A DNA stretch of 15,735 bases from Bacillota bacterium (GTDB taxonomy: Bacteria > Bacillota > Dethiobacteria > DTU022): NCBI GenBank assembly GCA_012510625.1, contig JAAZHP010000147.1, positions 1 to 15,735 on the forward strand. The letters are read 5' to 3'. The notes under the pieces were generated by a model that saw only the letters and a list, made by a program, of their open reading frames with translations, searched no databases and was not told where the DNA came from. A program made the position numbers and the translations under genes. Of the stretch, positions 1-7,798 are shown piece by piece (position 1 is the stretch's first letter; each line of letters starts with the position of its first letter).

Positions 1-801
1 TCTACCGGTTTTAACGACCTCAATTCAATCTGCTCCGGCTTGCAGCCCTCGGACCTGATCATCGTAGCCGCCCGGCCCAGCATGGGGAAAACCACACTGG
101 CGTTAAACATGGCGCATCATATTGCCGTCAAGGAGAAGAAACCGGTTGCTTTCTTCAGCCTGGAGATGTCCCGCGATCAGCTTGCCCAGCGAATGCTCTG
201 CGCAGAAGCGAAGATCGATGCGCACAAGCTGCGCCGCGGCTTTCTCTCCCAGGAGGAGTGGCAGAAGCTGACCCGTGCCGTAGGACCTTTGAGCGAATCT
301 CCGCTCTACATAGATGATTCCGCGTCGCTTTCGGTAATGGAGGTGCGGGCCAAAGCCCGCCGGCTGAAGTCGGAGAAGGGGCTGGAGGCAGTTTTCGTTG
401 ATTACCTGCAACTTATGCGCGGTTTCAGCCGGGCGGAGAACCGGCAGCAGGAGCTTTCAGAGATATCGCGCTCTCTGAAAGCGCTGGCGAAAGAACTCTC
501 CATACCGGTAATTGCCCTCTCACAATTAAGCCGCGCCGTTGAAAAAAGAGAGAACCGGAGGCCCATTTTAAGCGACCTCATGGAATCGGGGGGCATTGAA
601 GCCAATGCGGACATGGTTCTCTTTATTTACCGGGAATCCTATTACAACAAGGATACGGACAAGGGAACTATTACGGAGATAATTGTGGCCAAGCAGCGCA
701 ACGGCCCCGTGGGGACAATAGAGCTTGATTTCCAGGACCGCTACAACAGGTTTGTCAACATCGCCCGCGCCGAAGAAGTTGCATCGGGGGTGGAAGGGTG
801 A
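1..801 (+). CDS. dnaB: Replicative DNA helicase DnaB, C-terminal part (5' end outside window)
   Basis: This is the RecA-like motor domain of the hexameric helicase that unwinds DNA at the replication fork. The frame is open from base 1, so the N-terminal primase-interaction domain lies outside the window; 266 residues are visible. Counting from base 1, the Walker A motif ARPSMGKTT lies at residues 24-32, the catalytic glutamate of FFSLEMS is E55, Walker B VFVDYLQLM has its aspartate at 134, the sensor-like LSQLSR is at 173-178, and the conserved KQRNGP loop is at 231-236. The C-terminus looks natural, ending shortly after the family's RYNRF segment. The stop overlaps the start of the next gene by 4 nt (GTGA), which suggests translational coupling. 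Motif order and similarity leave little doubt; the only limitation is truncation by the window edge. Confidence 0.96.
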   Translation, partial: STGFNDLNSICSGLQPSDLIIVAARPSMGKTTLALNMAHHIAVKEKKPVAFFSLEMSRDQLAQRMLCAEAKIDAHKLRRGFLSQEEWQKLTRAVGPLSESPLYIDDSASLSVMEVRAKARRLKSEKGLEAVFVDYLQLMRGFSRAENRQQELSEISRSLKALAKELSIPVIALSQLSRAVEKRENRRPILSDLMESGGIEANADMVLFIYRESYYNKDTDKGTITEIIVAKQRNGPVGTIELDFQDRYNRFVNIARAEEVASGVEG

Positions 802-2198
802 GCCGGACGAGACATTATGACATTATAGTTGTCGGTGCCGGCCCGGCGGGTATCTTTGCTGCGCTGGAGCTGCGCCGGCATAGTAAAGCCCGCGTATTGC
901 TGCTGGACAAGGGAGCGGCTCTGGACAAGCGAAGATGCGCCACTCTGGGGGAATACGGCCGCTGCCTGCGCTGCCACCCCTGCGCCATTACCTGCGGTTG
1001 GGGCGGTGCCGGCGCTTTCAGCGACGGCAAGCTCACTCTCTCAACCGAATTTGGGGGCTTTTTAAACGAATACCTGGATCTTTCGTCACTGGAGCAATTG
1101 ATCCATTATGTAGACGAGATTTATCTTTCGGCCGGTGCCAAAGATATTCTTTTTGGCACCGACAGGGCGGTAGTAAATGAACTGCAGCGGGTTGCCGCCG
1201 CTGCGGGCTTGAACTTGATCCCGGCCCGGATCAGGCACCTGGGCACGGAAAATTGCTACCTGGTCCTGGAGGAGCTTTACCGCCGCCTGGAGAAGGAGGT
1301 AGAGATTGCTACCGGGACCGAAGTGGCGGAGATTGCTTTATCCAACGGCAGGGTAGCCGGCGTAAAGCTTGCTTCAGGAGAGGAGATCGCAGCGGATTAT
1401 GTTGTCTGCGGCCCCGGAAGGGCCGGTGCGGAATGGATGCATGGAGAAGCGATGCGCCTGGGGCTTGAAGGCACCAACAATCCGGTGGATATCGGGCTGC
1501 GAGTGGAGGTGCCAGCGGTGCTGCTGGAGCACCTCACCAGCAAGGTCTACGAATCGAAGCTGATTTACTTTTCCCGATCCTTTGACGACCGCGTGCGCAC
1601 CTTCTGCATGAACCCTTACGGCATTGTTGTTACTGAAAATAACGGCGGCCTGGTTACGGTTAACGGGCACAGCTACGCGGAGAAGAGAAGCGCCAACACC
1701 AACTTTGCCCTTCTGGTAAGCAAGACCTTTACTGAACCCTTTGATGAACCGATACGTTACGGCAAATATATCGCCAGCCTGGCTAATATGCTGGGCGACG
1801 GGGTTATTGTGCAGCGCCTAGGCGACCTCCAGATGGGCCGACGCTCCACGGCAGAGCGGATCCGCCGCGGCCTGGTCCGGCCGACCCTGGCAGAGGCCAC
1901 TCCCGGAGACCTGAGCCTCGTTCTGCCTTACCGGCATCTCCTCTCCATCATGGAGATGCTGGAAGCGCTCGATAAAATGGCTCCCGGGGTAAACTCCCCC
2001 CATACTTTGCTTTACGGAGTAGAGGTAAAGTTTTATTCTTTCCGGCTCCGCCTGACCCGCCACCTGGAGACCGGCCTGGCAAACCTTTTTGCCGTTGGCG
2101 ACGGTGCCGGTGTGACCAGGGGATTAATCCAGGCCTCCGTCTCGGGAGTTATTGCCGCGCGGGAGATCCTGCGCCGGTTGAAGCAGCTGGTTGAATAA
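798..2198 (+). CDS. FAD-dependent oxidoreductase/dehydrogenase, uncharacterised COG2509-like family
   Basis: A 466-residue flavoprotein with an N-terminal Rossmann dinucleotide-binding motif, VVGAGPAG at 11-18, and a C-terminal FAD-contact motif, AVGDGAG at 432-438, followed by a helix typical of GR2-type flavoproteins. Five cysteines cluster at 47, 56, 59, 62 and 66, just before the signature GWGGAGAFSDGKLT (67-80). This combination matches the family usually annotated as 'uncharacterised FAD-dependent dehydrogenase'; substrate and electron partner are unknown. No signal peptide or membrane segment is seen, so it should be cytoplasmic. The GTG start at 798 overlaps the dnaB stop by 4 nt and has a purine-rich GGGGGTGG just upstream, so it is probably co-transcribed with dnaB. 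The cysteine cluster could bind metal or an Fe-S centre, or be redox-active; that is inference. Confidence 0.85.
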   Translation: MSRTRHYDIIVVGAGPAGIFAALELRRHSKARVLLLDKGAALDKRRCATLGEYGRCLRCHPCAITCGWGGAGAFSDGKLTLSTEFGGFLNEYLDLSSLEQLIHYVDEIYLSAGAKDILFGTDRAVVNELQRVAAAAGLNLIPARIRHLGTENCYLVLEELYRRLEKEVEIATGTEVAEIALSNGRVAGVKLASGEEIAADYVVCGPGRAGAEWMHGEAMRLGLEGTNNPVDIGLRVEVPAVLLEHLTSKVYESKLIYFSRSFDDRVRTFCMNPYGIVVTENNGGLVTVNGHSYAEKRSANTNFALLVSKTFTEPFDEPIRYGKYIASLANMLGDGVIVQRLGDLQMGRRSTAERIRRGLVRPTLAEATPGDLSLVLPYRHLLSIMEMLEALDKMAPGVNSPHTLLYGVEVKFYSFRLRLTRHLETGLANLFAVGDGAGVTRGLIQASVSGVIAAREILRRLKQLVE

Positions 2199-2416
2199 AA
2201 CATGGAATGAGAGGTAATTATAGGCAGGCAGAGCGGGTTTTACCGAAAACGGCTCATTATAACAAAATGAGGATCTTTTTTTCCTTTAGGGGCAGGAAAT
2301 TTCAATTTTCCGGCGAAGTTCTTAAGACATTTTAATAATTGTTAAGGGTATGACTTTATCTTAACAAAGTTCACCTGGTGGCAGCTTGGCCTGCCTGGCC
2401 CTAAAGGAGGTTTTGC
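2199..2416. other. Intergenic region upstream of the M23 peptidase gene
   Basis: A 218-nt AT-richer gap between two co-directional genes. It contains an imperfect hairpin (about 2230-2254, with two mismatches and no adjacent T-tract, so not a convincing terminator), a T7 run near 2276-2282, and the TTAA-rich inverted-repeat region at 2322-2367 listed separately. The last bases carry the strong SD AAAGGAGG (2403-2410) of the M23 gene. The gap, the candidate control region and the change of function suggest that the M23 gene has its own promoter. Confidence 0.6.
2322..2367 (+). promoter_or_regulatory. Candidate operator/promoter: phased TTAA motifs and an 8-bp inverted repeat
   Basis: TTAA begins at 2322, 2332, 2342 and 2361, the first three exactly 10 bp apart. 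The arms TTGTTAAG (2339-2346) and CTTAACAA (2360-2367) form a perfect inverted repeat separated by 13 nt. Each arm contains TGTTAA, which matches the known WalR half-site TGTWAH, but the canonical direct repeat with a 5-nt spacer is absent. TTGTTA (2339-2344) and TTAACA (2361-2366) could also act as a weak -35/-10 pair with a 16-nt spacer. Ten-bp phasing is typical of operators bound by OmpR/PhoB-family dimers; that reading is inference. Confidence 0.35.
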
Positions 2417-3829
2417 ATGAGATTTCCGAATATCCGGCAATGGCCGGCGGTGCTGGGGAAAAAGCTGAGGCGAGCTTACCATTACAGCGAATTGAGAAAG
2501 CTGCTGCTTTGGCTAAAGGGTAAAACCCTGCACTGGGCCCTCTACCTGGCGTTGGCTTCCTTTCTGGCCGGTGCTTCGCTGGGGTTGCATTTCTACCTCT
2601 CGCAATTTTTTTACGTGAACAGCGTAGAAGGGCGCGAGGTGGGCATGGTTCGCGACGCCGGGGAAATCGAGCAATTTTTGACGGAGCTAAACGAACGCTG
2701 CAGCTCTCTTTACGGAATGTCCGTAGAACCGGAACAGGAAATTTTATTGAACCGCGAATATCGCTTCGACGGCGAAGCGGATGCCCCTGCTGTCAAGGAG
2801 GCTCTTCGCCAGCAAATCACGCTTAAGACTGAAGCGGTAATGCTTACAGTGAACTGGATCCCGGCTATTCCATTAAAATCTGAAGAAGAGATACCCGCGG
2901 TGATTAACCTGTTGACCAATGCTTACACCAGGCAGGAGAGCAATGTCAGGCTGCTCGAGGTAAAGCTGGTTGAGGAAATTGCGGGCATGCCATGCAGCGT
3001 CCCTCCGGAAGCCGTCTGCTCAGCGGAGGAAGCGGCCGAGTTTTTGCTCTGCGGCGCCAATCCAGAGAACAGCCGGCTGCTTCTGGCCAGCAGGCACGGC
3101 GAAGCGCTGCGTGAAAAAGTGCTGCCGGAAACGGATGAAGCTCTGCCGGCCATACATGTACAAACCGTGGAAGAGGTTAAAACAGTAGAGGCCATTCCGT
3201 ATGATACCAGCTATACTTACAATGACAAGATGTGGTATGCCCAGAGTCATGTGCTTATCCCCGGGAAAGCGGGAAAAAAAGAGGTTACCTACCATGTAAC
3301 CCGCGAAAACGGCGAGGAAATTTCCCGGGAGATCGTTAGCCAGAAGGTCCTTCAAGAACCGGTTACGCAGGTTATCGAAAAGGGAACCTCACGGGCTCCC
3401 GCCATCGGCAGCGGGCGCTTTCTCTGGCCGGTGACGGGCGGGTTCGTCACCTCTGGTTATCGGACCGCTTCAAGGCCGGGCCATACGGGCGTTGACATTT
3501 ACCACCCCAAGGGCAGGGGAACGCCCATCCTGGCTGCAGACAGCGGGGTGGTGGTAGAAGCAGGGTTAAAATATCCTCAGGGCAATTACATCGTTATCTA
3601 CCATGGAAGCTACTATACTGTATATGCGCACAACAGCGTAAACTATGTTTCTACCGGAGCAAAGGTCGCCCGGGGGCAGACCATTGCGCTCATGGGCAAT
3701 ACCGGCCGCACCTTCGGCCGGACCGGCGTACACCTTCATTTTGAGATCCGCCGCTGCGACGGTTCGGGTGTCTGGGGTTACTGGTCCAAGAACCCTGCGG
3801 TTAATCCTCTGGGCTTCTTTAAACCGTAA
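2417..3829 (+). CDS. Membrane-anchored G5-domain M23 peptidase (LytM/DD-endopeptidase type)
   Basis: A 470-residue envelope protein predicted to cut, or help activate cutting of, peptidoglycan cross-bridges. About 38 basic N-terminal residues precede one membrane segment (about 39-62), which gives an N-in, C-out topology. Residues ~63-250 match no domain I recognise. A G5 domain (about 253-331) contains the typical YDTSYTYNDKMWY and KEVTYHVTRENGEEI stretches. The C-terminal M23 domain (about 337-470) has HTGVD (H356, D360), YAH, and HLHFEI (H439, H441), so all expected zinc ligands and catalytic histidines are present and it should be active. No LysM domain is seen, unlike many relatives. The ATG start is fixed by the near-perfect SD AAAGGAGG 6 nt upstream. 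An intrinsic terminator follows, so it is probably monocistronic. Location just before walRK fits the known WalR control of M23 hydrolases. Confidence 0.9.
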   Translation: MRFPNIRQWPAVLGKKLRRAYHYSELRKLLLWLKGKTLHWALYLALASFLAGASLGLHFYLSQFFYVNSVEGREVGMVRDAGEIEQFLTELNERCSSLYGMSVEPEQEILLNREYRFDGEADAPAVKEALRQQITLKTEAVMLTVNWIPAIPLKSEEEIPAVINLLTNAYTRQESNVRLLEVKLVEEIAGMPCSVPPEAVCSAEEAAEFLLCGANPENSRLLLASRHGEALREKVLPETDEALPAIHVQTVEEVKTVEAIPYDTSYTYNDKMWYAQSHVLIPGKAGKKEVTYHVTRENGEEISREIVSQKVLQEPVTQVIEKGTSRAPAIGSGRFLWPVTGGFVTSGYRTASRPGHTGVDIYHPKGRGTPILAADSGVVVEAGLKYPQGNYIVIYHGSYYTVYAHNSVNYVSTGAKVARGQTIALMGNTGRTFGRTGVHLHFEIRRCDGSGVWGYWSKNPAVNPLGFFKP

Positions 3830-3855
3830 CTTCCTTAACCGGGCGACTATTTACA

Positions 3856-3892
3856 GGGGCTGCTCTGTGAGCGGCCTTTCTTTATTTGTTTT
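3856..3892 (+). terminator. Rho-independent terminator after the M23 gene
   Basis: The arms GGCTGCTC (3858-3865) and GAGCGGCC (3869-3876) form an 8-bp stem with one G-T wobble around a TGT loop. Two or three weaker pairs can extend it outward. A T-rich tract (3877-3892) follows directly. It separates the M23 gene from walR, so the wal operon should have its own promoter in 3893-3980. I found no convincing -35/-10 pair there. Confidence 0.75.
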
Positions 3893-3980
3893 GAAACCGG
3901 GGGAAGTAAACTTGTTCCAGCAGGGAATCAATTAGAGGAAAACGAAATTGTGATTTGAGATTATTTAAAGGAGCGATAGC

Positions 3981-4679
3981 TTGTCCGCCAAAATACTTGT
4001 CGTCGACGATGAACGCTCCATCGCAGAGATCCTGAAATATAACCTGGAGAAAGAAGGATATGAAGTGCTTCTCGCTTACGACGGCGAGGAGGCGCTGGAG
4101 CTCCTGCAGAAGGGTCCACCCGATCTGATTCTGCTTGATATTATGCTTCCGAAAAAAGACGGGTTTACCGTCTGCCGGGAAATCCGCGTCCATCATAAAG
4201 AGATCCCTATCATTATGCTGACGGCGCGGGATACGGAGGTTGACAAGGTGCTGGGCCTGGAGCTGGGCGCCGATGACTACGTGACCAAGCCTTTTAGCGC
4301 CCGGGAAGTCTCGGCGCGGGTAAAAGCCGTTCTCAGGCGCACACGCTCTACCGGCCTGGAAAGCAAAAAGCAGCTGCGCTGCGGGGACCTGGTTGTAGAT
4401 CTGAATGCGGTGCAGGCTTTCAAGCGCGGCTGCCCCGTGGATTTGACTCCCAAGGAGTTCTCCTTACTCTCGACCCTGATCCAGAGGCCGGGTCATGTTT
4501 TTAACAGGCAGCAACTCCTCAACCAGGTATGGGGTTATGACTATTTCGGTGACGAGAGAACCGTAGATGTAACCATACGGCGCCTCAGGGAAAAGCTGGA
4601 GTTGAATCCCGGCAAACCGGAATATATTCTTACCAAAAGGGGTGTGGGCTATTATTTCAGGCAGAAGGAGCAACTTTAG
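3981..4679 (+). CDS. walR: Response regulator WalR (YycF), OmpR/PhoB family
   Basis: A 232-residue DNA-binding response regulator of the essential cell-wall two-component system. The receiver domain (about 3-117) has the acidic pocket D9/D10, phospho-acceptor D53 in LILLDIMLP, T81 in MLTARD and K103 in VTKPF. The C-terminal winged helix (about 130-229) has the usual LTPKEFSLL and RTVDVTIRRLREKLE segments. In Bacillus and Staphylococcus, WalR controls autolysins and wall metabolism. The start is TTG at 3981, supported by AAAGGAG (3967-3973) 7 nt upstream; no ATG is positioned as well. It is the first gene of the nine-gene directon. Assignment as WalR rather than PhoP rests on the sequence together with the following walK-yycH-yycI order. 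Confidence 0.94.
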   Translation: MSAKILVVDDERSIAEILKYNLEKEGYEVLLAYDGEEALELLQKGPPDLILLDIMLPKKDGFTVCREIRVHHKEIPIIMLTARDTEVDKVLGLELGADDYVTKPFSAREVSARVKAVLRRTRSTGLESKKQLRCGDLVVDLNAVQAFKRGCPVDLTPKEFSLLSTLIQRPGHVFNRQQLLNQVWGYDYFGDERTVDVTIRRLREKLELNPGKPEYILTKRGVGYYFRQKEQL

Positions 4680-6474
4680 AAGCCTGCAGTGGAAGATTGT
4701 CCTGGTCTACTCCCTTCTCCTGCTTTTTACCCTGCAGCTGACCAGTGTCTACCTGGTACAGTCTCTTGAGCAGTACTATCTTAGCAACTTTAAAAGCGGC
4801 CTGGAATACCAGGCCCGGCTGCTGGCCGCTTTCCTGGCGCCCTTGCTTAAGGAGGGCCAGGAATCCGAAGAGGATGTGGCTCACCTGGTCCGGGAATTCA
4901 GCGGGCTGCGCGAGATGGAAATTGCAGTCCTGGACTCTTATGCACATGTCATCGGCGCTTCGACCAGCCGGGCCATGGTTGGAGGGCGCCTGATACGGGA
5001 CGAAATCACCAGGGGCCTGGCCGGAGAACTGAGCGAGGCAATTCGCTACGATCCGGCCGGCGGGGAGAGGCGCTATTATCTTGCCTTTCCCCTGAAAGAC
5101 CAGAGAAAAATAAACGGGGTCATTTATATGAGCAGCTCGCTCGATGAAGTGGATGCAGTTCTGACCCAGATCAAGTTAATTTTGCTCAGCGGCTCTGCAT
5201 TTGCCCTGGTTGTTAGCATATTGCTGGGAATTGTCCTGGCCAATACGATTACCGCGCCGATCCAGGAAGTTACCAGCCAGGCCGGCTTAATGGCGCGGGG
5301 GGACTTCTCGCAGAAGATTAAAGTAAAATCGGCTGACGAGATTGGCCGCCTGGGTTCAACTTTTAACTACCTCGCAGAGCGGTTGCACCGGACCATCAAA
5401 GAGATCTCTACAGAAAAAAGCAAGGTTGAAGCGATGATCAACCACATGAGCGACGGAGTCATCGCTCTTGATGGGAAAGGCCGCCTTATTCATATCAACC
5501 CGGCGGCGCGGGAGCTGTTAACAAAGTTGTCACAGAGCATCCCTGCGCCTGGCTGTTCCGGTTTCGCCTTTCTAAAAAAGCTGCTTGGGCCGGAGCCGCT
5601 GCGCCGGTTCATGCGCAGGCGGAGCCCGTTAATGCTGGAAATAGCCCGGACAGAACCGGCCGTTACCTTAAAGGTAACCCTGGCCCCCTTTAAGGAGAAA
5701 GAAGAGCGGCTGGACGGAACCCTGGTGGTGTTCCACGATGTCACTGTGGAGAGAGAGCTTGTCAGGCGCCAGCAAGAATTTGTGGCCGATGTCTCTCACG
5801 AGTTGCGCACACCCCTGACGGCGATTAAAAGTTATGTTGAAACTCTGCTCGACGGCGCCGCCGCCGATCCTGCGGTGAGCAATCGTTTTTTAAAAATCTT
5901 AAAGCGCGAAACCGACCGGATGGTTGATCTGGTAAAGGATCTGCTGGAGCTCTCTCAACTTGACTATAGCCAGGTGGAGCTGCAAAAAACGAAGGTGGCG
6001 CTGATGGAGCTGGCTACGGACGCGGTGGAGCAGCTGCAGCAGAAAGCAGGGTTGGAGAGGCGCGAAATAAAGATAATCATTCCGCCGGGACTACCCTGTG
6101 TGCAGGTGGATCGAGAAAAGATCATGCGAGTTTTTTTAAACTTGCTGAACAATGCCATTAAATATACGCCGGATGGCGGTAAAATTTCGGTTGACGCTTC
6201 CATAGACGAGTCAGGCCGTGTAAAGGTGTTGATTGAGGATAACGGGCCCGGGATTCCCCCGGCCGACCTGGAAAGGATTTTTGAGCGATTTTACCGGGTG
6301 GAGAAGACCCGGAGCCGTGATTACGGCGGCACCGGCCTGGGCCTCCCCATCGCCCGCCGGGTGGTGGAAGCGCACGGAGGCCGGATCTGGCTTGAAAGTG
6401 TTGTGGGAGAAGGGACCAGGGCCTTCTTTACTCTCCCGGCGTCGCTGGAGAAGGGAGAAGAGGACTTTGATTGA
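4642..6474 (+). CDS. walK: Sensor histidine kinase WalK (YycG); start codon uncertain
   Basis: The membrane kinase that phosphorylates WalR. In order (numbered from GTG 4642): TM1 about 19-40, an extracytoplasmic sensor of about 135 residues (Cache-like by length), TM2 about 179-201, HAMP about 202-252, PAS about 262-370, HisKA with phospho-acceptor H386 in DVSHELRTPL, and HATPase with the N-box NNAIKYTP (N503-N504), DNGPGIP (D533) and GGTGLGLP (562-569). All catalytic motifs are intact. The stop overlaps yycH by 8 nt. The start is a problem. GTG 4642 lies 38 nt inside walR and lacks a properly spaced SD. The good SD AAGGAG (4665-4670) is followed by no in-frame ATG, GTG or TTG until 4843, which lies beyond TM1. 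Family members usually begin close to the RSLQWK segment (4678-4695), so the true protein may be about 12 residues shorter with a rare start codon. Confidence 0.93.
   Translation: MWAIISGRRSNFRSLQWKIVLVYSLLLLFTLQLTSVYLVQSLEQYYLSNFKSGLEYQARLLAAFLAPLLKEGQESEEDVAHLVREFSGLREMEIAVLDSYAHVIGASTSRAMVGGRLIRDEITRGLAGELSEAIRYDPAGGERRYYLAFPLKDQRKINGVIYMSSSLDEVDAVLTQIKLILLSGSAFALVVSILLGIVLANTITAPIQEVTSQAGLMARGDFSQKIKVKSADEIGRLGSTFNYLAERLHRTIKEISTEKSKVEAMINHMSDGVIALDGKGRLIHINPAARELLTKLSQSIPAPGCSGFAFLKKLLGPEPLRRFMRRRSPLMLEIARTEPAVTLKVTLAPFKEKEERLDGTLVVFHDVTVERELVRRQQEFVADVSHELRTPLTAIKSYVETLLDGAAADPAVSNRFLKILKRETDRMVDLVKDLLELSQLDYSQVELQKTKVALMELATDAVEQLQQKAGLERREIKIIIPPGLPCVQVDREKIMRVFLNLLNNAIKYTPDGGKISVDASIDESGRVKVLIEDNGPGIPPADLERIFERFYRVEKTRSRDYGGTGLGLPIARRVVEAHGGRIWLESVVGEGTRAFFTLPASLEKGEEDFD
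4665..4670 (+). promoter_or_regulatory. SD-like AAGGAG at the walR/walK junction without a standard start codon
   Basis: AAGGAG lies inside the last codons of walR and would place initiation near 4675-4684. The in-frame triplets there are TTT, AGA, AGC and CTG (4684). CTG 4684 is 13 nt away, longer than usual. The motif could also serve only to hold a terminating ribosome for re-initiation. Confidence 0.4.
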
Positions 6475-7798
6475 GCGGGTTAAGAGCGCGGTTCTCTTTT
6501 TTCTGGTGCTTCTCAGCATCCTTCTGACATACCAGCTCTGGTATGGGCGTAAACCGGTAGAGAGGGTTATCACAAACGGTTATGAACCTGCTTATTTTGA
6601 AGAACCGAAGCCTTTGTCTCAACTGGTTATTCCCAAGTGTTTGGTGGTTTACCAGGAAAATTTATGCTACCGGATCCGTCCGGGTAATTCCAACTACAAG
6701 CACTTTTGGGAGGAGCTCTCGCGTATGCTGCAGGAGATAGATGAGCCGGCCAATTACGAGTACGGCGAAAAGCTGCCGGCAGATGCAGAGCTATGCCTGA
6801 ACTTAATTTTTGACCCGGCCTTGCCGGTGGGTCCGGAAAGCGTCTGGCTAAAAAATGCCCCCTCCGGAGGGCTGACGGGAATGCAGATCTGGAGGCAGGC
6901 TGACCGGTGCTGGGGAATCCTGCAGGAGGGAGAGGAAACCGGAAGGCCCTTGCTTTTGCCGGCTCAATGGGGCGCACATCTGGCGGCGCTCTGTGAACAA
7001 TTTTCTCCCTCAGAGAAGAGTCTCTGCGAGCAGATCCAAGCCGGTGAGCTGCAGCTGCCCCGGAATGGAACGGTCACCGTAAGCGCTCCCATTTATGTAC
7101 CCGCGGGCAAACCGGTGATGGCAGATCTGCTATTAAAGGCGGAGGCGCTCGATGGGGAACTTCTCCTGAACACTTTTTTTATTAACCGCAGCCTGGTCCG
7201 GGAGATCAAGGAAAAAGACGGCGGATTGATTTACACGGACGGTGAACAGGGGCTGCGCCTGCACCATGGGCTTGATTATTCCTGTCCCAGGATAGAGCAA
7301 AAACCGGTCCCGCTTTCCTACCCGGCGGCGCTGCTAACCGGAGGCAAACTGCTTTGCTATTACGGCGGCTGGCCGGAAAACTTAAGGTTGGAAAGCCTGG
7401 TCCAGGAAGCGGGAGCCAGAGGCCGGCAGGCGGAGATATACCAAGCGCAGTGGCGGAGCTACTTAAAGGGTTATCTTCTCCTGGGTGACGCGGAAGTGGC
7501 CATGACTTACCATCATGGCGGGCTTGTGGATTACCGGCGAAAGCTCTATGAATTGCATTATCAAAAGGGTGATGATACGGTGGTGCAGGATTACCGGGAG
7601 GCTCTGGCTGCCGCTGTGGAGTTGCTTGCCGCCAAAGGAGTGGAGCAGTACATCCTTGAGGAGATGGATCTGGCTTACTACCTGACCGGAGGCCCTCTCC
7701 AGCCGCGGGCGATCCCCGTATGGGCTATCCGCATCAGTGGGCGGGAGCTTATTTTGGAAGCGAGTGAATTAATTCCCCCGGAGGGATGGGAAAAATGA
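6467..7798 (+). CDS. yycH: WalRK accessory membrane protein YycH
   Basis: A 443-residue protein with a short basic N-terminus and one membrane segment (about 7-26, AVLFFLVLLSILLTYQLW), followed by a large extracytoplasmic domain. This matches the YycH family, which in Bacilli forms a complex with YycI and WalK at the membrane and tunes kinase activity: negatively in B. subtilis, positively in S. aureus. Identification rests on architecture, position after walK, the N-terminal segment and the following yycI; sequence conservation in this family is low. I chose TTG 6467 because it gives the expected N-terminus, has AAGGGAG (6451-6457) 9 nt upstream, and overlaps the walK stop by 8 nt. A longer in-frame start at 6233 would only add residues read out of frame from walK. 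The stop shares ATGA with yycI. Which sign of regulation applies here cannot be told. Confidence 0.82.
   Translation: MIERVKSAVLFFLVLLSILLTYQLWYGRKPVERVITNGYEPAYFEEPKPLSQLVIPKCLVVYQENLCYRIRPGNSNYKHFWEELSRMLQEIDEPANYEYGEKLPADAELCLNLIFDPALPVGPESVWLKNAPSGGLTGMQIWRQADRCWGILQEGEETGRPLLLPAQWGAHLAALCEQFSPSEKSLCEQIQAGELQLPRNGTVTVSAPIYVPAGKPVMADLLLKAEALDGELLLNTFFINRSLVREIKEKDGGLIYTDGEQGLRLHHGLDYSCPRIEQKPVPLSYPAALLTGGKLLCYYGGWPENLRLESLVQEAGARGRQAEIYQAQWRSYLKGYLLLGDAEVAMTYHHGGLVDYRRKLYELHYQKGDDTVVQDYREALAAAVELLAAKGVEQYILEEMDLAYYLTGGPLQPRAIPVWAIRISGRELILEASELIPPEGWEK

Noticed and set aside
2230..2254. Possible terminator after the FAD oxidoreductase gene
   Set aside because: The stem has two mismatches and no T-tract within the expected distance.
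2207..2335. 42-codon open frame in the gap before the M23 gene
   Set aside because: It has no SD, overlaps the candidate operator, and its composition resembles non-coding AT-rich DNA.
6233..6466. Longer N-terminus for YycH reading back into walK
   Set aside because: It would be a Pro/Trp/Arg-rich out-of-frame read of the kinase ATPase domain. TTG 6467 has a good SD and gives the normal membrane-anchor start.
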